Assembly: GCA_016771945.1 (NCBI GenBank)
Contig: QZLF01000001.1
Span: forward strand, 701,447 to 765,446
Direction: 5' to 3'
DNA: 64,000 bases
Source of the DNA: Candidatus Leucobacter sulfamidivorax
Lineage (GTDB): Bacteria; Actinomycetota; Actinomycetes; Actinomycetales; Microbacteriaceae
Position numbers and translations under genes: made by a program. The notes beneath the pieces were generated by a model. That model did no database searches and was not told where the DNA came from. It worked only from the letters and a program-made list of their open reading frames with translations. This document shows positions 35,606-44,508 of this stretch, in pieces. Every line of letters begins with the position of its first letter. Position 1 is the first letter of the stretch.

Positions 35606-36784
35606 TCACGCGGCCTCAGCCCACAGCCATTCGGGCGGGCGCTCGATGAGCCGAGCGACCGTGAGCACGAGCTCGTGCCCTGCGTCGAGTTCGGCAGCCT
35701 CGGCGAGGCGGGCCGCGGCGACCGATTGCAGCCCGAACATCCACCACGCCCAGGCGAGCAGGGCGAGCGGGGCCGCGCGATGGGCCTCGGGGGCGTGCGC
35801 CGCCGCGCACGCCAGCGTCTCGATGGCGGAGCGGAGTCGGTGGAGCCCGGGCTTCTCCGCCGAGATCCCGCGCAGGAAGCGGCCGATGCCGAGCTGCGCG
35901 ATGAGAGTGCCATCGTGCTCCATGAGGTCTCGCACGAAGGCCGGTCGCACGATCGTGCAGAGCGCGATCAGCAGCCATGACGTCGCATCGTCGCTCTCGC
36001 TCACCAGCCGGGCGGCATCCGCCGCCTCGAGGTGCTCCGGGCGAACCGCGAGACAGCGCTCGACGAGGTCCACGACGTCCAGGGCGCGCCGCCGGTCGAA
36101 GCCGCCCTGACGGATCGTCCCGTCCAGCGCTGAGAGGGCCTCGGCGACGGCGCGACGCCGTGCGGGATCGACCTCGGGCAGGCCGCCGAACTGCGCGAAT
36201 GGGACCGGGGGTCGATGCTGCGCCTCTCGGGCCGCGGCCCGGACAGGGCTCGCGCGGACCTCTTCCAGCGGCCTGCCGCGAGCGGGTGCGGCCGGGTCGA
36301 GGTAGCTGATCCATCCGTCCGGCGCGATGCAGGCGAACTCGCGGAGCTCCCAGCCCTCGCGGGCGAATCGGCGGCGCAGGCGCGAGGCCAGCCTGCGCCA
36401 GGGCGCGCCGTGCGACTCGGCGAAGCCCTGCGCGCTGGAGATGACGATCGCGGGGCGGCACCGGGTGAGGCCGGCGACGGTGAGCAGCTCGCAGAGGGCA
36501 TCGAGGAACGGAGTCGCGGCGGCTGCGGAGTCGTCGGGCGGGAGGTCGAGGCGAACCGCCCCGTCCGCCCGCCTCCCCGAGAAGGGCACGACGAAGAGGC
36601 TGTTCATCGCGGTGAATCCCGTGAGGAAGGGCAGCGCGGCGAGGAAGTCCGCCGTGCTCGTGCACCGCAGAACGGTGGGCGATTCGGGCTCGGTGGCGAC
36701 GGTCGATAGGGCGGCGGCGCTGAGCATGGCCGGGGTGTTCACGTCTTCGGCGGCGCCTGCGGTTCCGGGGAGTGAGAGGGTCAT
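35606..36784 (-). CDS. DUF4192 domain-containing protein
   Basis: 392 aa. RCTSTADFLAALPFLTGFTA and MNSLFVVPFSGRRADGAVRL match the conserved DUF4192 start, and later blocks have FACIAPDGWISYLDP and a C-terminal ALLAWAWWMFGLQSVAAARL. It is a soluble actinobacterial protein of unknown role. It is divergent from the cupin/amine oxidase operon across a 238-base regulatory gap. Confidence 0.8.
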   Translation of the reverse strand: MTLSLPGTAGAAEDVNTPAMLSAAALSTVATEPESPTVLRCTSTADFLAALPFLTGFTAMNSLFVVPFSGRRADGAVRLDLPPDDSAAAATPFLDALCELLTVAGLTRCRPAIVISSAQGFAESHGAPWRRLASRLRRRFAREGWELREFACIAPDGWISYLDPAAPARGRPLEEVRASPVRAAAREAQHRPPVPFAQFGGLPEVDPARRRAVAEALSALDGTIRQGGFDRRRALDVVDLVERCLAVRPEHLEAADAARLVSESDDATSWLLIALCTIVRPAFVRDLMEHDGTLIAQLGIGRFLRGISAEKPGLHRLRSAIETLACAAAHAPEAHRAAPLALLAWAWWMFGLQSVAAARLAEAAELDAGHELVLTVARLIERPPEWLWAEAA

Positions 36785-36921
36785 GTCCCGATCCTCCGCC
36801 CGTGGAGACCGCGGATGCGGCTTATCCCCAGATCTCACGCGAATTCGGCGAGATCCCGGCGTCGAAGCGCCTGTGAGCGGCGAACGCACCGACCCCTCTT
36901 CCGCGCGACGACACCAAACTC

Positions 36922-36974
36922 AGCAGATGCTTGATTTCCGGGAAAGCCGGATCTACACTGACTAAGCATTTGCT
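36922..36974. promoter_or_regulatory. Twin palindromes AGCA-N2-TGCT flanking the amine-operon promoter
   Basis: AGCAGATGCT (36922-36931) touches the -35 box and AGCATTTGCT (36965-36974) lies just past the -10 box. Outer bases extend the symmetry (CAGCA/TGCTTG and AAGCA/TGCTCA). Two copies of the same palindrome around one promoter fit a repressor that blocks both ends. The TetR gene at 40196, at the end of the operon, is the obvious candidate binder. Confidence 0.55.
36931..36959 (+). promoter_or_regulatory. Sigma70-type promoter of the cupin-oxidase-permease operon
   Basis: TTGATT (36931-36936), a 17-base spacer and TACACT (36954-36959) give a good housekeeping promoter about 60 bases upstream of the first gene. 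The surrounding twin palindromes support regulated use. Confidence 0.55.
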
Positions 36975-36982
36975 CAATAATG

Positions 36983-37000
36983 CCCGCCGACGTCGGCGGG
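36983..37000. promoter_or_regulatory. Perfect 18-bp GC palindrome in the operon leader
   Basis: CCCGCCGAC and GTCGGCGGG are adjacent perfect reverse complements, located between the predicted transcription start and the ribosome-binding site AGGAG (37011-37015). It could be a second operator, or a stable 5' hairpin controlling RNA stability. It is not a terminator because no U-tract follows. Confidence 0.4.
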
Positions 37001-37022
37001 TCGATCTCAAAGGAGAGAGATG

Positions 37023-37379
37023 ATGTCAGATCAGCAGCGCGCGTACTTCACCGCCCGACAGGACGCATCCGCGGCCGGGCCGTTCGAACTCGGGACCCTG
37101 CAGTGGCTGCGGGAGTTCGGCGCCGGCGGCCGGCCCGGGCTCTCGGCCGGCTACTGGTTCGTGACCACGGAAGAGGCCCCCGAGCCGTTCCCGCTCACCG
37201 CGGCGTTCGACGAGAGCTTCCACCTGCTGAGCGGCCGGCTGCGCATCGAGTTCGGCGGCGGCGAGACGGTCGAGCTCTCGGCCGGGGACTCGATCTCCTA
37301 CAACCAGGGCACCGAGATGCGCTGGACCGTGCTCGAGGACGCCTCCAAGTTCTTCGTCTACAGCGGGACCGGCGCATGA
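37023..37379 (+). CDS. Cupin-domain protein (EutQ-like)
   Basis: 118 aa from ATG 37023 (AGGAG seven bases upstream; ATG 37020 is also in frame). A single beta-barrel cupin: FDESFHLLSGRLRIEFGGGE and VELSAGDSISYNQGTEMRWT carry the two cupin motifs, with few canonical metal histidines. First gene of an operon with a monoamine oxidase and a permease; it may bind or protect an amine-derived intermediate. Confidence 0.7.
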   Translation: MSDQQRAYFTARQDASAAGPFELGTLQWLREFGAGGRPGLSAGYWFVTTEEAPEPFPLTAAFDESFHLLSGRLRIEFGGGETVELSAGDSISYNQGTEMRWTVLEDASKFFVYSGTGA

Positions 37380-38704
37380 GGGCGCTGGTCGTCGGCGCCG
37401 GCTTCGCCGGCCTGACCGCGGCCCGCGAGCTGCAGTCGCGCGGGCACGAGGTCACGGTGCTCGAAGCGCGGGACCGCGTCGGGGGCCGTACCTGGCTCGA
37501 CTGCCGCCTCGGCCTGGACCTCGAGATCGGCGGAACGTGGGTGCATTGGAGCCAGCCCTACGTCTGGGCGGAGCTCGCGCGGTACGGCATCGGGCTGGTG
37601 CCGAGCCCCGAGCCCGAGGCGGCCTACTGGTTCGGCCCGGACGGCCTGGTCGAGGGCTCCGCCGAACAGCTGCTCGAGGTCATGGACGAGCCCAACCGCC
37701 TGCTGCTCGCCGAGGCGCGGGATCGATTCCCGATGCCGTTCCAGGCCACCGCCGCGGGCGTTCCCGCCGAACTCGACGCGCGGACCCTCGGCGAGGCCAT
37801 CGACGATCTCGACATCGACGACGCGCAGCGGCTCATGCTCGAGGCGTTCTGGAACCTCAACTTCAACGGCCGCGCGCGCGAGGGCGCCTACACGCAGGCC
37901 CTGCGGTGGGCCGCGATGACCGAGGGCGACTGGAGGGTGATGTTCGAGGCCTGCGCCACCTACAAGATCGAGGGCGGCACCCGCCGCCTCGCCGAGGCGA
38001 TGGCCGGCGGCCTCGACATCCGCTTCGGAGCGGTCGTCGATGCGATCGAGCCCGGCGGAGGCGATCGGTCCGCATCCGCGACCCTGGCCGACGGCACGGA
38101 GCTCGCGGCCGACGCGATCGTCGTCACCGTTCCGCTGCACGCGCTCGGACGGATCGCCTTCGAGCCGGCCCTGCCGGCGAAGCTCGCGGAGGCGGCGGAT
38201 CGCGGCCAGCTCGGTCTCGGCGCGAAGCTCTGGATCCGCGTGCGCGGCACCCATCCCCACTACGTCGCCTTCGGCGACCGGGACTGGCCGCTGACCTTCT
38301 TCCAGTCGGAGTATCACGTGGGCGGCGACACCGTCATCATCGGCTTCGGACCGGACTCCACGGCGATCTCGGCCGAGGATACGGAGGAGGTCGAGCGGAT
38401 GCTCCGCGTCTTCCGCTCGGACACAGAGGTCGTCGGCATCGAATCGCACGACTGGGTGGCCGACGAGTTCGCAGGCGAGACCTGGCCGATGCATCGGCCG
38501 GGGTATCTCACCGGAGCCCTGCCCGGATTCCAGCGCGCTCACGGACGCCTGCTGTTCGCGGGCTCCGACTACGCGGAGGGCTGGGGCGGCTTCATCGACG
38601 GCGCCATCCAGAGCGGCCTGCGGGCTGCGAACGCCGCCGAGCAGCTGGACGCCGAGCAGCTGGGCTCCGAGAAGACCGGCGCGGGGAAGGGCGGTGCGGC
38701 ATGA
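37376..38704 (+). CDS. Flavin monoamine oxidase
   Basis: 442 aa. MRALVVGAGFAGLTAAREL and VLEARDRVGGRTWLDCRL form the FAD-binding start. IGGTWVHWSQPYVWAEL is the usual second motif and LLFAGSDYAEGWGGFIDGAI the C-terminal FAD loop. It overlaps the cupin and permease genes by four bases each. It oxidises an imported amine to the aldehyde. It is distinct in sequence from the oxidase at 25361, so the two probably differ in substrate. Confidence 0.87.
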   Translation: MRALVVGAGFAGLTAARELQSRGHEVTVLEARDRVGGRTWLDCRLGLDLEIGGTWVHWSQPYVWAELARYGIGLVPSPEPEAAYWFGPDGLVEGSAEQLLEVMDEPNRLLLAEARDRFPMPFQATAAGVPAELDARTLGEAIDDLDIDDAQRLMLEAFWNLNFNGRAREGAYTQALRWAAMTEGDWRVMFEACATYKIEGGTRRLAEAMAGGLDIRFGAVVDAIEPGGGDRSASATLADGTELAADAIVVTVPLHALGRIAFEPALPAKLAEAADRGQLGLGAKLWIRVRGTHPHYVAFGDRDWPLTFFQSEYHVGGDTVIIGFGPDSTAISAEDTEEVERMLRVFRSDTEVVGIESHDWVADEFAGETWPMHRPGYLTGALPGFQRAHGRLLFAGSDYAEGWGGFIDGAIQSGLRAANAAEQLDAEQLGSEKTGAGKGGAA

Positions 38705-40131
38705 CCGAGACCGCTGCGGCCGCGCCGCCCTCGACGGAGTCCCGTCCTCGCCTCGCCAAGGACAAGATGGGCGTCTTCTCCGTCGCCTTCTTCGTGTTCG
38801 CGGCGGCGGCCCCCATCGCCGCCCTGGTCGGCTCGACCCCGCTCATCTTCGCGGGGGTCGGCCCGGGGGCGCCCCTGGTCATGATCGCCGCGGCCATCCT
38901 GATCGCGGTGTTCGCCGTCGGCTATCTGCGCATGAGCCGCCGCATCCGCAACGCCGGCGGTTTCGTCGTGCTGGTCTCCCGCGGACTCGGGAACACGGCA
39001 GCCGGCTTCGCGGCGGGCACCGTGGTGGCGACCTACATCGGGCTCTCGGTGGGGCTGTGGTCGCTGTTCGGCCTCTTCGCGGAGGGCCTGTTCGCCGAGT
39101 GGGGGATCCGGATCCCGGCGCTGCTCTGGGCGGTCGTGGGCGTCGCCGTCGCGGGATTCCTCGTGATCCGCGGGATCGGCGTCAGCTTGTCGGTCCTCGG
39201 AGTGCTGCTCGGGTTCGAGATCGTCTGCATCGCGATCCTCGTCGTCGGCATCCTGGTCAACACCCCGCCGAGCGATTTCGCGACGCCCTCCGTCATGCTC
39301 GAAGGAGCGATCGGCCCGGGCATCGGCATCGCCTTCCTCTTCACCTTCGCGATGTTCACGATGTTCGAGGCGCCCACGGTGTTCAGCGAGGAGGCGCGCA
39401 ACCCGGAGCGGACGATCCCGCGGGCGCTCTACCTGGTGGTCACCGTCATCGCCGTCCTCTACGCGGTGTCGACCTGGGCGATCTCGGCGAACGTCGGGAA
39501 CGACGTCATCGCCGCGGCGGCGGCCGAGAACCCCGACGCGTTCATCTACGGCGTCGCGGCCGCGACGGTCGGAGACTGGTTCGCATCCGTGCTGAGCGTG
39601 CTCGTAGTGGTCAGCTTCATCGCGATGATGATCGCCGTGCAGAACGTGTTCAGCCGCTACGTGTTCTCGCTGTCGCGCGCCGGCGTGATCCCGCGCGGAC
39701 TGAGCGGCGTGAACGCCAGGAAGAGCCCGAGGATCGCCGCCGTCGTGGTTGCGATCCTGATCGCCGCGCTGCTCGCTGCCTTCATGCTCGCGGGGGTGGA
39801 TCCCTTCACCCTCTACTCGTGGATGCTCGGCGTCGGCACCACCGGCTTCATCCTGGTGCTCACGATCGCGTCGATCGCGGTGATCGTGTTCTTCCGGAAG
39901 CCCGGCAACGGCCGCGGCGGGGCGTGGAGCACGATCGTCGCTCCGATGATCGCAGGGCTTGGCACGCTCGGCGTGCTGCTGCTCGTGCTGTTCAACTACG
40001 AGTTCGTCGGCGGCAGCGACGCCGCGGCGTGGCTGCTCCTGCTGCTGATCCCCGTGCTCGGAGTCATCGGTGCGGTGCTCGCGCGCCGCGGCGGGCGACG
40101 AGTCGACTTCAGCGATGTGATCGAGTCGTAG
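38701..40131 (+). CDS. APC-superfamily amine/amino acid permease
   Basis: 476 aa with about twelve helices. KMGVFSVAFFVFAAAAPIAA is the TM1 signature and FSEEARNPERTIPRALYLVV the conserved loop after TM6. A short polar C-terminus ends the protein. Co-expressed with the preceding oxidase, it likely supplies its substrate. A strong hairpin follows at 40144. Confidence 0.87.
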   Translation: MTETAAAAPPSTESRPRLAKDKMGVFSVAFFVFAAAAPIAALVGSTPLIFAGVGPGAPLVMIAAAILIAVFAVGYLRMSRRIRNAGGFVVLVSRGLGNTAAGFAAGTVVATYIGLSVGLWSLFGLFAEGLFAEWGIRIPALLWAVVGVAVAGFLVIRGIGVSLSVLGVLLGFEIVCIAILVVGILVNTPPSDFATPSVMLEGAIGPGIGIAFLFTFAMFTMFEAPTVFSEEARNPERTIPRALYLVVTVIAVLYAVSTWAISANVGNDVIAAAAAENPDAFIYGVAAATVGDWFASVLSVLVVVSFIAMMIAVQNVFSRYVFSLSRAGVIPRGLSGVNARKSPRIAAVVVAILIAALLAAFMLAGVDPFTLYSWMLGVGTTGFILVLTIASIAVIVFFRKPGNGRGGAWSTIVAPMIAGLGTLGVLLLVLFNYEFVGGSDAAAWLLLLLIPVLGVIGAVLARRGGRRVDFSDVIES

Positions 40132-40143
40132 CGACGGCGCCGT

Positions 40144-40174
40144 GGGGCACCGGGCGGTTCGCGCCCGGTGCCCC
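40144..40174 (+). terminator. Hairpin at the end of the amine operon
   Basis: GGGGCACCGGGC (40144-40155) and GCCCGGTGCCCC (40163-40174) form a perfect 12-bp stem with a 7-base loop, twelve bases after the permease stop. No U-run follows, as often in high-GC actinobacteria. Confidence 0.65.
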
Positions 40175-40195
40175 CGCCTTCCTAGACTGATGGGT

Positions 40196-40783
40196 ATGGC
40201 AGCTGCATCCAGGCCCCCGCACGGCTCGGGCCGAGAGGCGATCCTGCGCGCAGCGGTGCAGGTCGTCGCCGACGCCGGCCTCCGCGGGCTCACCTTCCGG
40301 GCGGTGGGCGACCGCGCCGGTGTGAACAACACGCTGATCGCGCACTACTTCGGCAACCGCGAGGCGCTCATCGAGGCGGCGCTCGAGTGGGCGGTCGACC
40401 AGTCCGTCAGCGAGACGCACTTCGAGGACTTCGCGACCTCGCCCGAGGAGTTCTTCCGCCAGCTGATGGAGTCGCTGACCGACGCGTCCGAGCTGCAGAT
40501 CTATCAGTACGAGATGATCCTCGAGGCCAGGCGCAGGCCGGAGCTCAGGCCGGCGATCCGCCGCCTGTACGAGCGCTACGAGGACGTGCTCGACCGCTCT
40601 CTGCAGAACATCGGGATCGTGGTCGTCGACGACGCGACGCGACGCGCGCTCTTCGGCAGCATGGACGGCCTCGTGCTGCAGCGGGTGAGCGGCAACCTCA
40701 CCGTCGAGGAGTTCCGCGACGCGCTCGACCGGATGCTCGGCTTCGCGCGCCTCGCCGTGCAGCAGCCGCCGGCCGAGGGGTAG
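40196..40783 (+). CDS. TetR-family regulator, probable repressor of the amine operon
   Basis: 195 aa from ATG 40196, with TAGACT seven bases upstream (ATG 40190 is in frame but only one base from that box). REAILRAAVQVVADAGLRGL, FRAVGDRAGVNNTLIAHYFG and NREALIEAAL form the N-terminal HTH. The C-terminal domain is TetR_C-like. It is separated from the operon by the hairpin and has its own start. Its likely targets are the twin palindromes at 36922-36974. Confidence 0.8.
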   Translation: MAAASRPPHGSGREAILRAAVQVVADAGLRGLTFRAVGDRAGVNNTLIAHYFGNREALIEAALEWAVDQSVSETHFEDFATSPEEFFRQLMESLTDASELQIYQYEMILEARRRPELRPAIRRLYERYEDVLDRSLQNIGIVVVDDATRRALFGSMDGLVLQRVSGNLTVEEFRDALDRMLGFARLAVQQPPAEG

Positions 40784-40792
40784 CGCGGGAGC

Positions 40793-41302
40793 TCAGCGCG
40801 CGGCCTCGACCTGCCTGAGATCGGCCTCGAGCGCGACCCAGCCGAGCATCGCGCACTTCACGCGCATCACGAACTTCGAGACGCCCCGGAAGGCGATCGC
40901 GTCGCCGAGCAGATCCTCGTCGGGCTCGACCTCGCCGCGGGACTGGATCATCTCGCGGAAGGCGTCGATGCGCTCCTGCGCCTGCTCCATCGTCAGCCCG
41001 CCCTCGGCGGCATCACCGTCGGCGCCCTCGGCGCCCTCGACGCCGTCGCGCACCAGCTGCGAGAGCACCGATGCCGAGGCCATCGAGATGGAGCAGCCCT
41101 GGCCCTCCCAGGAGAGTCTCTCGATGCGGCCGGAGGCGGGATCCACCGCGATGCTCAGGGTGAGCTCGTCCCCGCAGCTCGGGTTGAACTCGTGGTGCGA
41201 GGCGGTGAGCGCGCCGTCGGGCGCCTCGAACTCGCCCTTGCCGATCGGCCGCTTCGAATGATCGAGGATCAGCTCCTGATAGAGGCTGTCGAGGGCGCTC
41301 AC
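40793..41302 (-). CDS. sufU: Fe-S assembly sulfur-transfer protein SufU
   Basis: 169 aa. LYQELILDHSKRPIGKGEFE, then NPSCGDELTLSI (Cys), WEGQGCSISMASASVLSQLV (Cys) and FVMRVKCAMLGW (Cys) give the three zinc-binding cysteines and Asp of SufU. An acidic insert (EGAEGADGDAAEG) sits mid-protein. It accepts persulfide from SufS, encoded just upstream with a 4-base overlap. Confidence 0.93.
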   Translation of the reverse strand: MSALDSLYQELILDHSKRPIGKGEFEAPDGALTASHHEFNPSCGDELTLSIAVDPASGRIERLSWEGQGCSISMASASVLSQLVRDGVEGAEGADGDAAEGGLTMEQAQERIDAFREMIQSRGEVEPDEDLLGDAIAFRGVSKFVMRVKCAMLGWVALEADLRQVEAAR

Positions 41303-42609
41303 GAGGCCGCCTCCACACCGAAGTAGCGCTGCGCGCCGCGGAGCGCCTCGAGGAAGCGGTCCACTTCCTCCTCGGTGCTCGTGAGGTGCACGCTCGCGCG
41401 GGTGCTCGAGGTGATGCCGAGCGCCCGGTGCAGCGGCTGCGCGCAGTGGTGCCCCACCCGCACGAGCACGCCCTGCTCGTCGAGGTACTGCCCCACGTCG
41501 TGCGCGTGCAGACCCTCGACCGAGACCGCGGCCAGCGCGACGCGGCGATCCGCCCCCTGCGGGCCCAGCAGCCGCACCCCGGGCATCTCGAGGATGCCGG
41601 CGACCAGCCGCTCGACCAGGCCGTGCTCGTGGGCCGCCGCGCGCTCCATGCCGACCGCCTCGGAGAAGGCGACCGCCGCCCCGAGGCCGATCGCCTGCGA
41701 CACGGGCTGCGTGCCGGCCTCGAAGCGCAGCGGCGGCGGCATGAACTCGGTCGTCTCCATCGTGACCTGGGTGATCATGGACCCGCCGGTGCGAGCCGGA
41801 GGCAGCGCCGCGAGCATCTCCGGCCGGCCGTAGAGCACGCCGATGCCGTTGGGGCCGAACATCTTGTGACCCGAGAACGCCGCGAAGTCGACCCCGAGCG
41901 CGCCGAGGTCGACCGGGATGTGCGGCACCGACTGGCAGGCGTCCAGCACCGTGACCGCGCCGACCGCGCGTGCGAGATCGACGAGCTCGGCCACCGGCGC
42001 GACGTACCCGGTCACGTTCGAGACGTGGCCGAAGGCGAATATGCGAGTTCGGCTATTGATGGCCTCGCGGGCCGCATCGAGCGACCAGGTGCCGTATTCG
42101 TCGACGGGAATGTATCGGAAGCTCGCGCCGGTCCGCTTCGCGAGGCGCTGCCAGGGGACGAGGTTGGCGTGGTGCTCGGCCTCGGTGACGAGGATCTCGT
42201 CGCCCGGCCCCAGCGCGAAGCGCTCGCTGCCCGCGACGCCCAGCCCGGAGTTCGCGTCTCCGATACCCAGCGCCACCATGTTGAGCGCGTCGGTCGCGTT
42301 CTCGGCCCACGAGATCTGCTCGGGCGTCGCGGCCCCGACGAAGCGCGCGACCGCGGCGCGGGCGCCCTCGAAGAGCTCGGTCGCCGTGCCGACGGCCTGG
42401 TAGGTGCCGCGATGCACGGGGGCGTTCGCCGTCGACAGGAAGCTCCGCTCGGCGTCCAGCACCGCGGCGGGCCGCTGCGAGGTCGCGGCGGCGTCGAGGT
42501 AGGCGACCGGCCTGCCGCCGACCACCGGCGGTGCGGCGAGATAGGGGAAGGCCGCGCGCAGCTCGCCGAGCTCCGTGGGGGTGAAGGCTGTGGTGTCGAC
42601 CGTGGGCAT
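41299..42609 (-). CDS. sufS: Cysteine desulfurase SufS
   Basis: 436 aa. YLDAAATSQRPAAVLDAE, then EAEHHANLVPWQRLA, LDACQSVPHIPVD and FSGHKMFGPNGIGVLYG (PLP Lys) lead to VRVGHHCAQPLHRALG, the class II desulfurase Cys loop. Forms the sulfur donor pair with SufU. The rest of the suf operon (B, C, D) is not in the window; an IS sits 168 bases upstream of its start. Confidence 0.93.
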   Translation of the reverse strand: MPTVDTTAFTPTELGELRAAFPYLAAPPVVGGRPVAYLDAAATSQRPAAVLDAERSFLSTANAPVHRGTYQAVGTATELFEGARAAVARFVGAATPEQISWAENATDALNMVALGIGDANSGLGVAGSERFALGPGDEILVTEAEHHANLVPWQRLAKRTGASFRYIPVDEYGTWSLDAAREAINSRTRIFAFGHVSNVTGYVAPVAELVDLARAVGAVTVLDACQSVPHIPVDLGALGVDFAAFSGHKMFGPNGIGVLYGRPEMLAALPPARTGGSMITQVTMETTEFMPPPLRFEAGTQPVSQAIGLGAAVAFSEAVGMERAAAHEHGLVERLVAGILEMPGVRLLGPQGADRRVALAAVSVEGLHAHDVGQYLDEQGVLVRVGHHCAQPLHRALGITSSTRASVHLTSTEEEVDRFLEALRGAQRYFGVEAAS

Positions 42610-42777
42610 GCTCCCATTCTCCCATTCCGTGATGGCACCCGGTTCAACGCCGGCGCACGGCGCCCTATTCCGGCTCTTCGACACGTAAGGCGGTGCGCAG
42701 CTGCGGCTGCTCGGAGAGTGAGTGCGGCGGCAGGTGCGCCTCTGGCCTGCGCCCAGCAGCAAGCCGAGTGCGTCTAG

Positions 42778-44501
42778 GTGCGTGGGTCAGATCCTTCCGT
42801 TAACGCGCCGGGGTGAATCCGGTGGATAGCGCGGGGTGCTGGGAGAATCGATTCATGACGGTGACTGCCAGCCTGGAGGGTCTGTTCGAGGTCGAGCCGG
42901 GTGAGGCGCGGGCGCCGGGATCGGCTGCACCGGCGGGTGCGGGCAAGACGTTCCGTGGGTATGACCAGGGGCAGTGTTTCCTGCTCCCGCCGAGTCTGGA
43001 TGACTGGCTGGACGAGGATGATGAGGCCCGGTTCATCTCCGAGGTCGTCGAAGAGCTCTTGGATCTGACGCCGGTCTACGCGTCGTACGCGTCCGCCTCG
43101 GGTGCGCCTCCGTATGACCCGCGGATGATGTTGAAGCTGCTGCTGTTCGCGTACGCGACGGGCGTGACCTCGTCTCGTGAGTTGGAGCGGCGCTGCAAGC
43201 GCGATATCGCCTTCCGGTGGCTGTCGGGCAACCAGGCGCCCGACTACCGGTCGCTGGCCCGGTTTCGTCGGCGTCACCTGGATGCCCTGCCGGGGTTGTT
43301 CCTGCAGGTGCTGCGGGTCTGCGCGGAGGCGGGGCTGGTGCGGTTGGGGCGGGTCGCGCTGGATGGCACGAAGCTGGCTGCGAACGCGTCGCGGCATAAG
43401 GCGATGAGCTATGACCGGATCGTGCCGAAGATCGATCAGCTCCAAGCCGAGGTCGCTGCGCTGCTCGCCGAGGCGGAGGCGGTCGATGAGGCCGAGGATC
43501 AGCAGTTCGGCCAGGACCGGCGCGGGGACGAGGTCGCCCCGGAGCTGGCCCGCCGTGAGGGGCGCCTGGCAAAACTACGTGCCGCGAAGGACGCGATCGA
43601 GGCCGACGCCGCCGAGAAGGCGGCAGCCGTGGCGCGGAAGAAGGCCGACGCCGCCGGTCAGCCCCCTGAGCAGGCCGACGCGGCCGTCGCGACTGCGGTG
43701 GACACGGCGGCGCCGAAGCCGAAAGCGCAACGCAATTTCACCGATCCTGAGGCGCGGATGATGAAGACGGTCCGCGGCTTCGATTACGCGTTCAACGCGC
43801 AGGCCGTTGTCGATGAGGGCCACCAGATCGTGTTGAGCGCCGAGGTCACCCAGCAGGCCACCGATATCCAGCAGTTCGTCCCGATGGCCGAGCAGACCCT
43901 ACGGAACCTCGACGCGGCAGGAATCGAGCGTTCCCCAGAGGTCGTCCTCGCTGACGCGGGCTACTGCTCGGAAGCCAACCTCGAAGCCGCCGACGATCTG
44001 GACGCACAGGTGTTGATCGCGACGGGACGGCAACGTCACGGCGAGAGCTTCCCTACCGCCGGCGCCCCGGACCCGGCCCCAGAGGACGCGAGCCGGCGGG
44101 AGCGGATGGCGCACGCGCTGCGCACCGAGCAGGGCCGCACCGACTACGCGCGCCGCAAAGCCATCGTTGAACCCGCGTTCGGGCAGATGAAGACCCGGCA
44201 AAACGCCGGACAGCTCCGGCTACGCGGACTCGCCGGCGCCCAAGGCGAATGGCTACTCCACACGATCTGCCACAACCTCCGCAAGCTCCGCGTCGCTACA
44301 GCCGCCGGGCTGGCGCCCGCATAGGCCTCCCCAGGGGTCCCTGGGCGTCACAGCACGCACCGACAGTCGCCACGAGCCCCTCGCCGTGCGATCCCGCACG
44401 CTCTCACACCGCAACGGCCCGCCCGTTCCCGTTCGCGACCGTCAGCGCGCGATGCCAGAGTCAACGCCGCGCGCCACACCACCCGATTCTGACCCGCGCA
44501 C
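42778..44501 (+). mobile_element. IS1182-family insertion sequence, 1724 bp
   Basis: The left end GTGCGTGGGTCAGA and the complement of the right end GTGCGCGGGTCAGA differ at one base. Both are flanked by CTAG (42774-42777 and 44502-44505), a palindromic 4-base target typical of the family. One transposase gene fills most of it; ~177 bases of non-coding right end follow. It landed three bases past the stop codon of the TPR gene. Confidence 0.9.
42855..44324 (+). CDS. IS1182-family transposase
   Basis: 489 aa. The N-terminal DUF772 domain has FLLPPSLDDWLDEDDEARFI and YDPRMMLKLLLFAYATGV. Catalytic residues are in VALDGTKLAANAS (Asp), VVLADAGYCSEAN (Asp) and RKAIVEPAFGQMKTRQ (Glu). A charged coiled-coil insert lies at ~200-290 (KAAAVARKKADAAG). 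Intact and probably active. Confidence 0.95.
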   Translation: MTVTASLEGLFEVEPGEARAPGSAAPAGAGKTFRGYDQGQCFLLPPSLDDWLDEDDEARFISEVVEELLDLTPVYASYASASGAPPYDPRMMLKLLLFAYATGVTSSRELERRCKRDIAFRWLSGNQAPDYRSLARFRRRHLDALPGLFLQVLRVCAEAGLVRLGRVALDGTKLAANASRHKAMSYDRIVPKIDQLQAEVAALLAEAEAVDEAEDQQFGQDRRGDEVAPELARREGRLAKLRAAKDAIEADAAEKAAAVARKKADAAGQPPEQADAAVATAVDTAAPKPKAQRNFTDPEARMMKTVRGFDYAFNAQAVVDEGHQIVLSAEVTQQATDIQQFVPMAEQTLRNLDAAGIERSPEVVLADAGYCSEANLEAADDLDAQVLIATGRQRHGESFPTAGAPDPAPEDASRRERMAHALRTEQGRTDYARRKAIVEPAFGQMKTRQNAGQLRLRGLAGAQGEWLLHTICHNLRKLRVATAAGLAPA

Positions 44502-44508
44502 CTAGACC

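Noticed and set aside
36965..37000. Rho-independent terminator before the cupin gene
   Set aside because: The palindrome has no loop and no U-run, and a good promoter and ribosome site flank it, so it is more likely regulatory.
42610..42773. Possible extra gene between sufS and the IS1182 element
   Set aside because: Only short Arg/Pro-rich frames with no start signals; probably the sufS upstream region.
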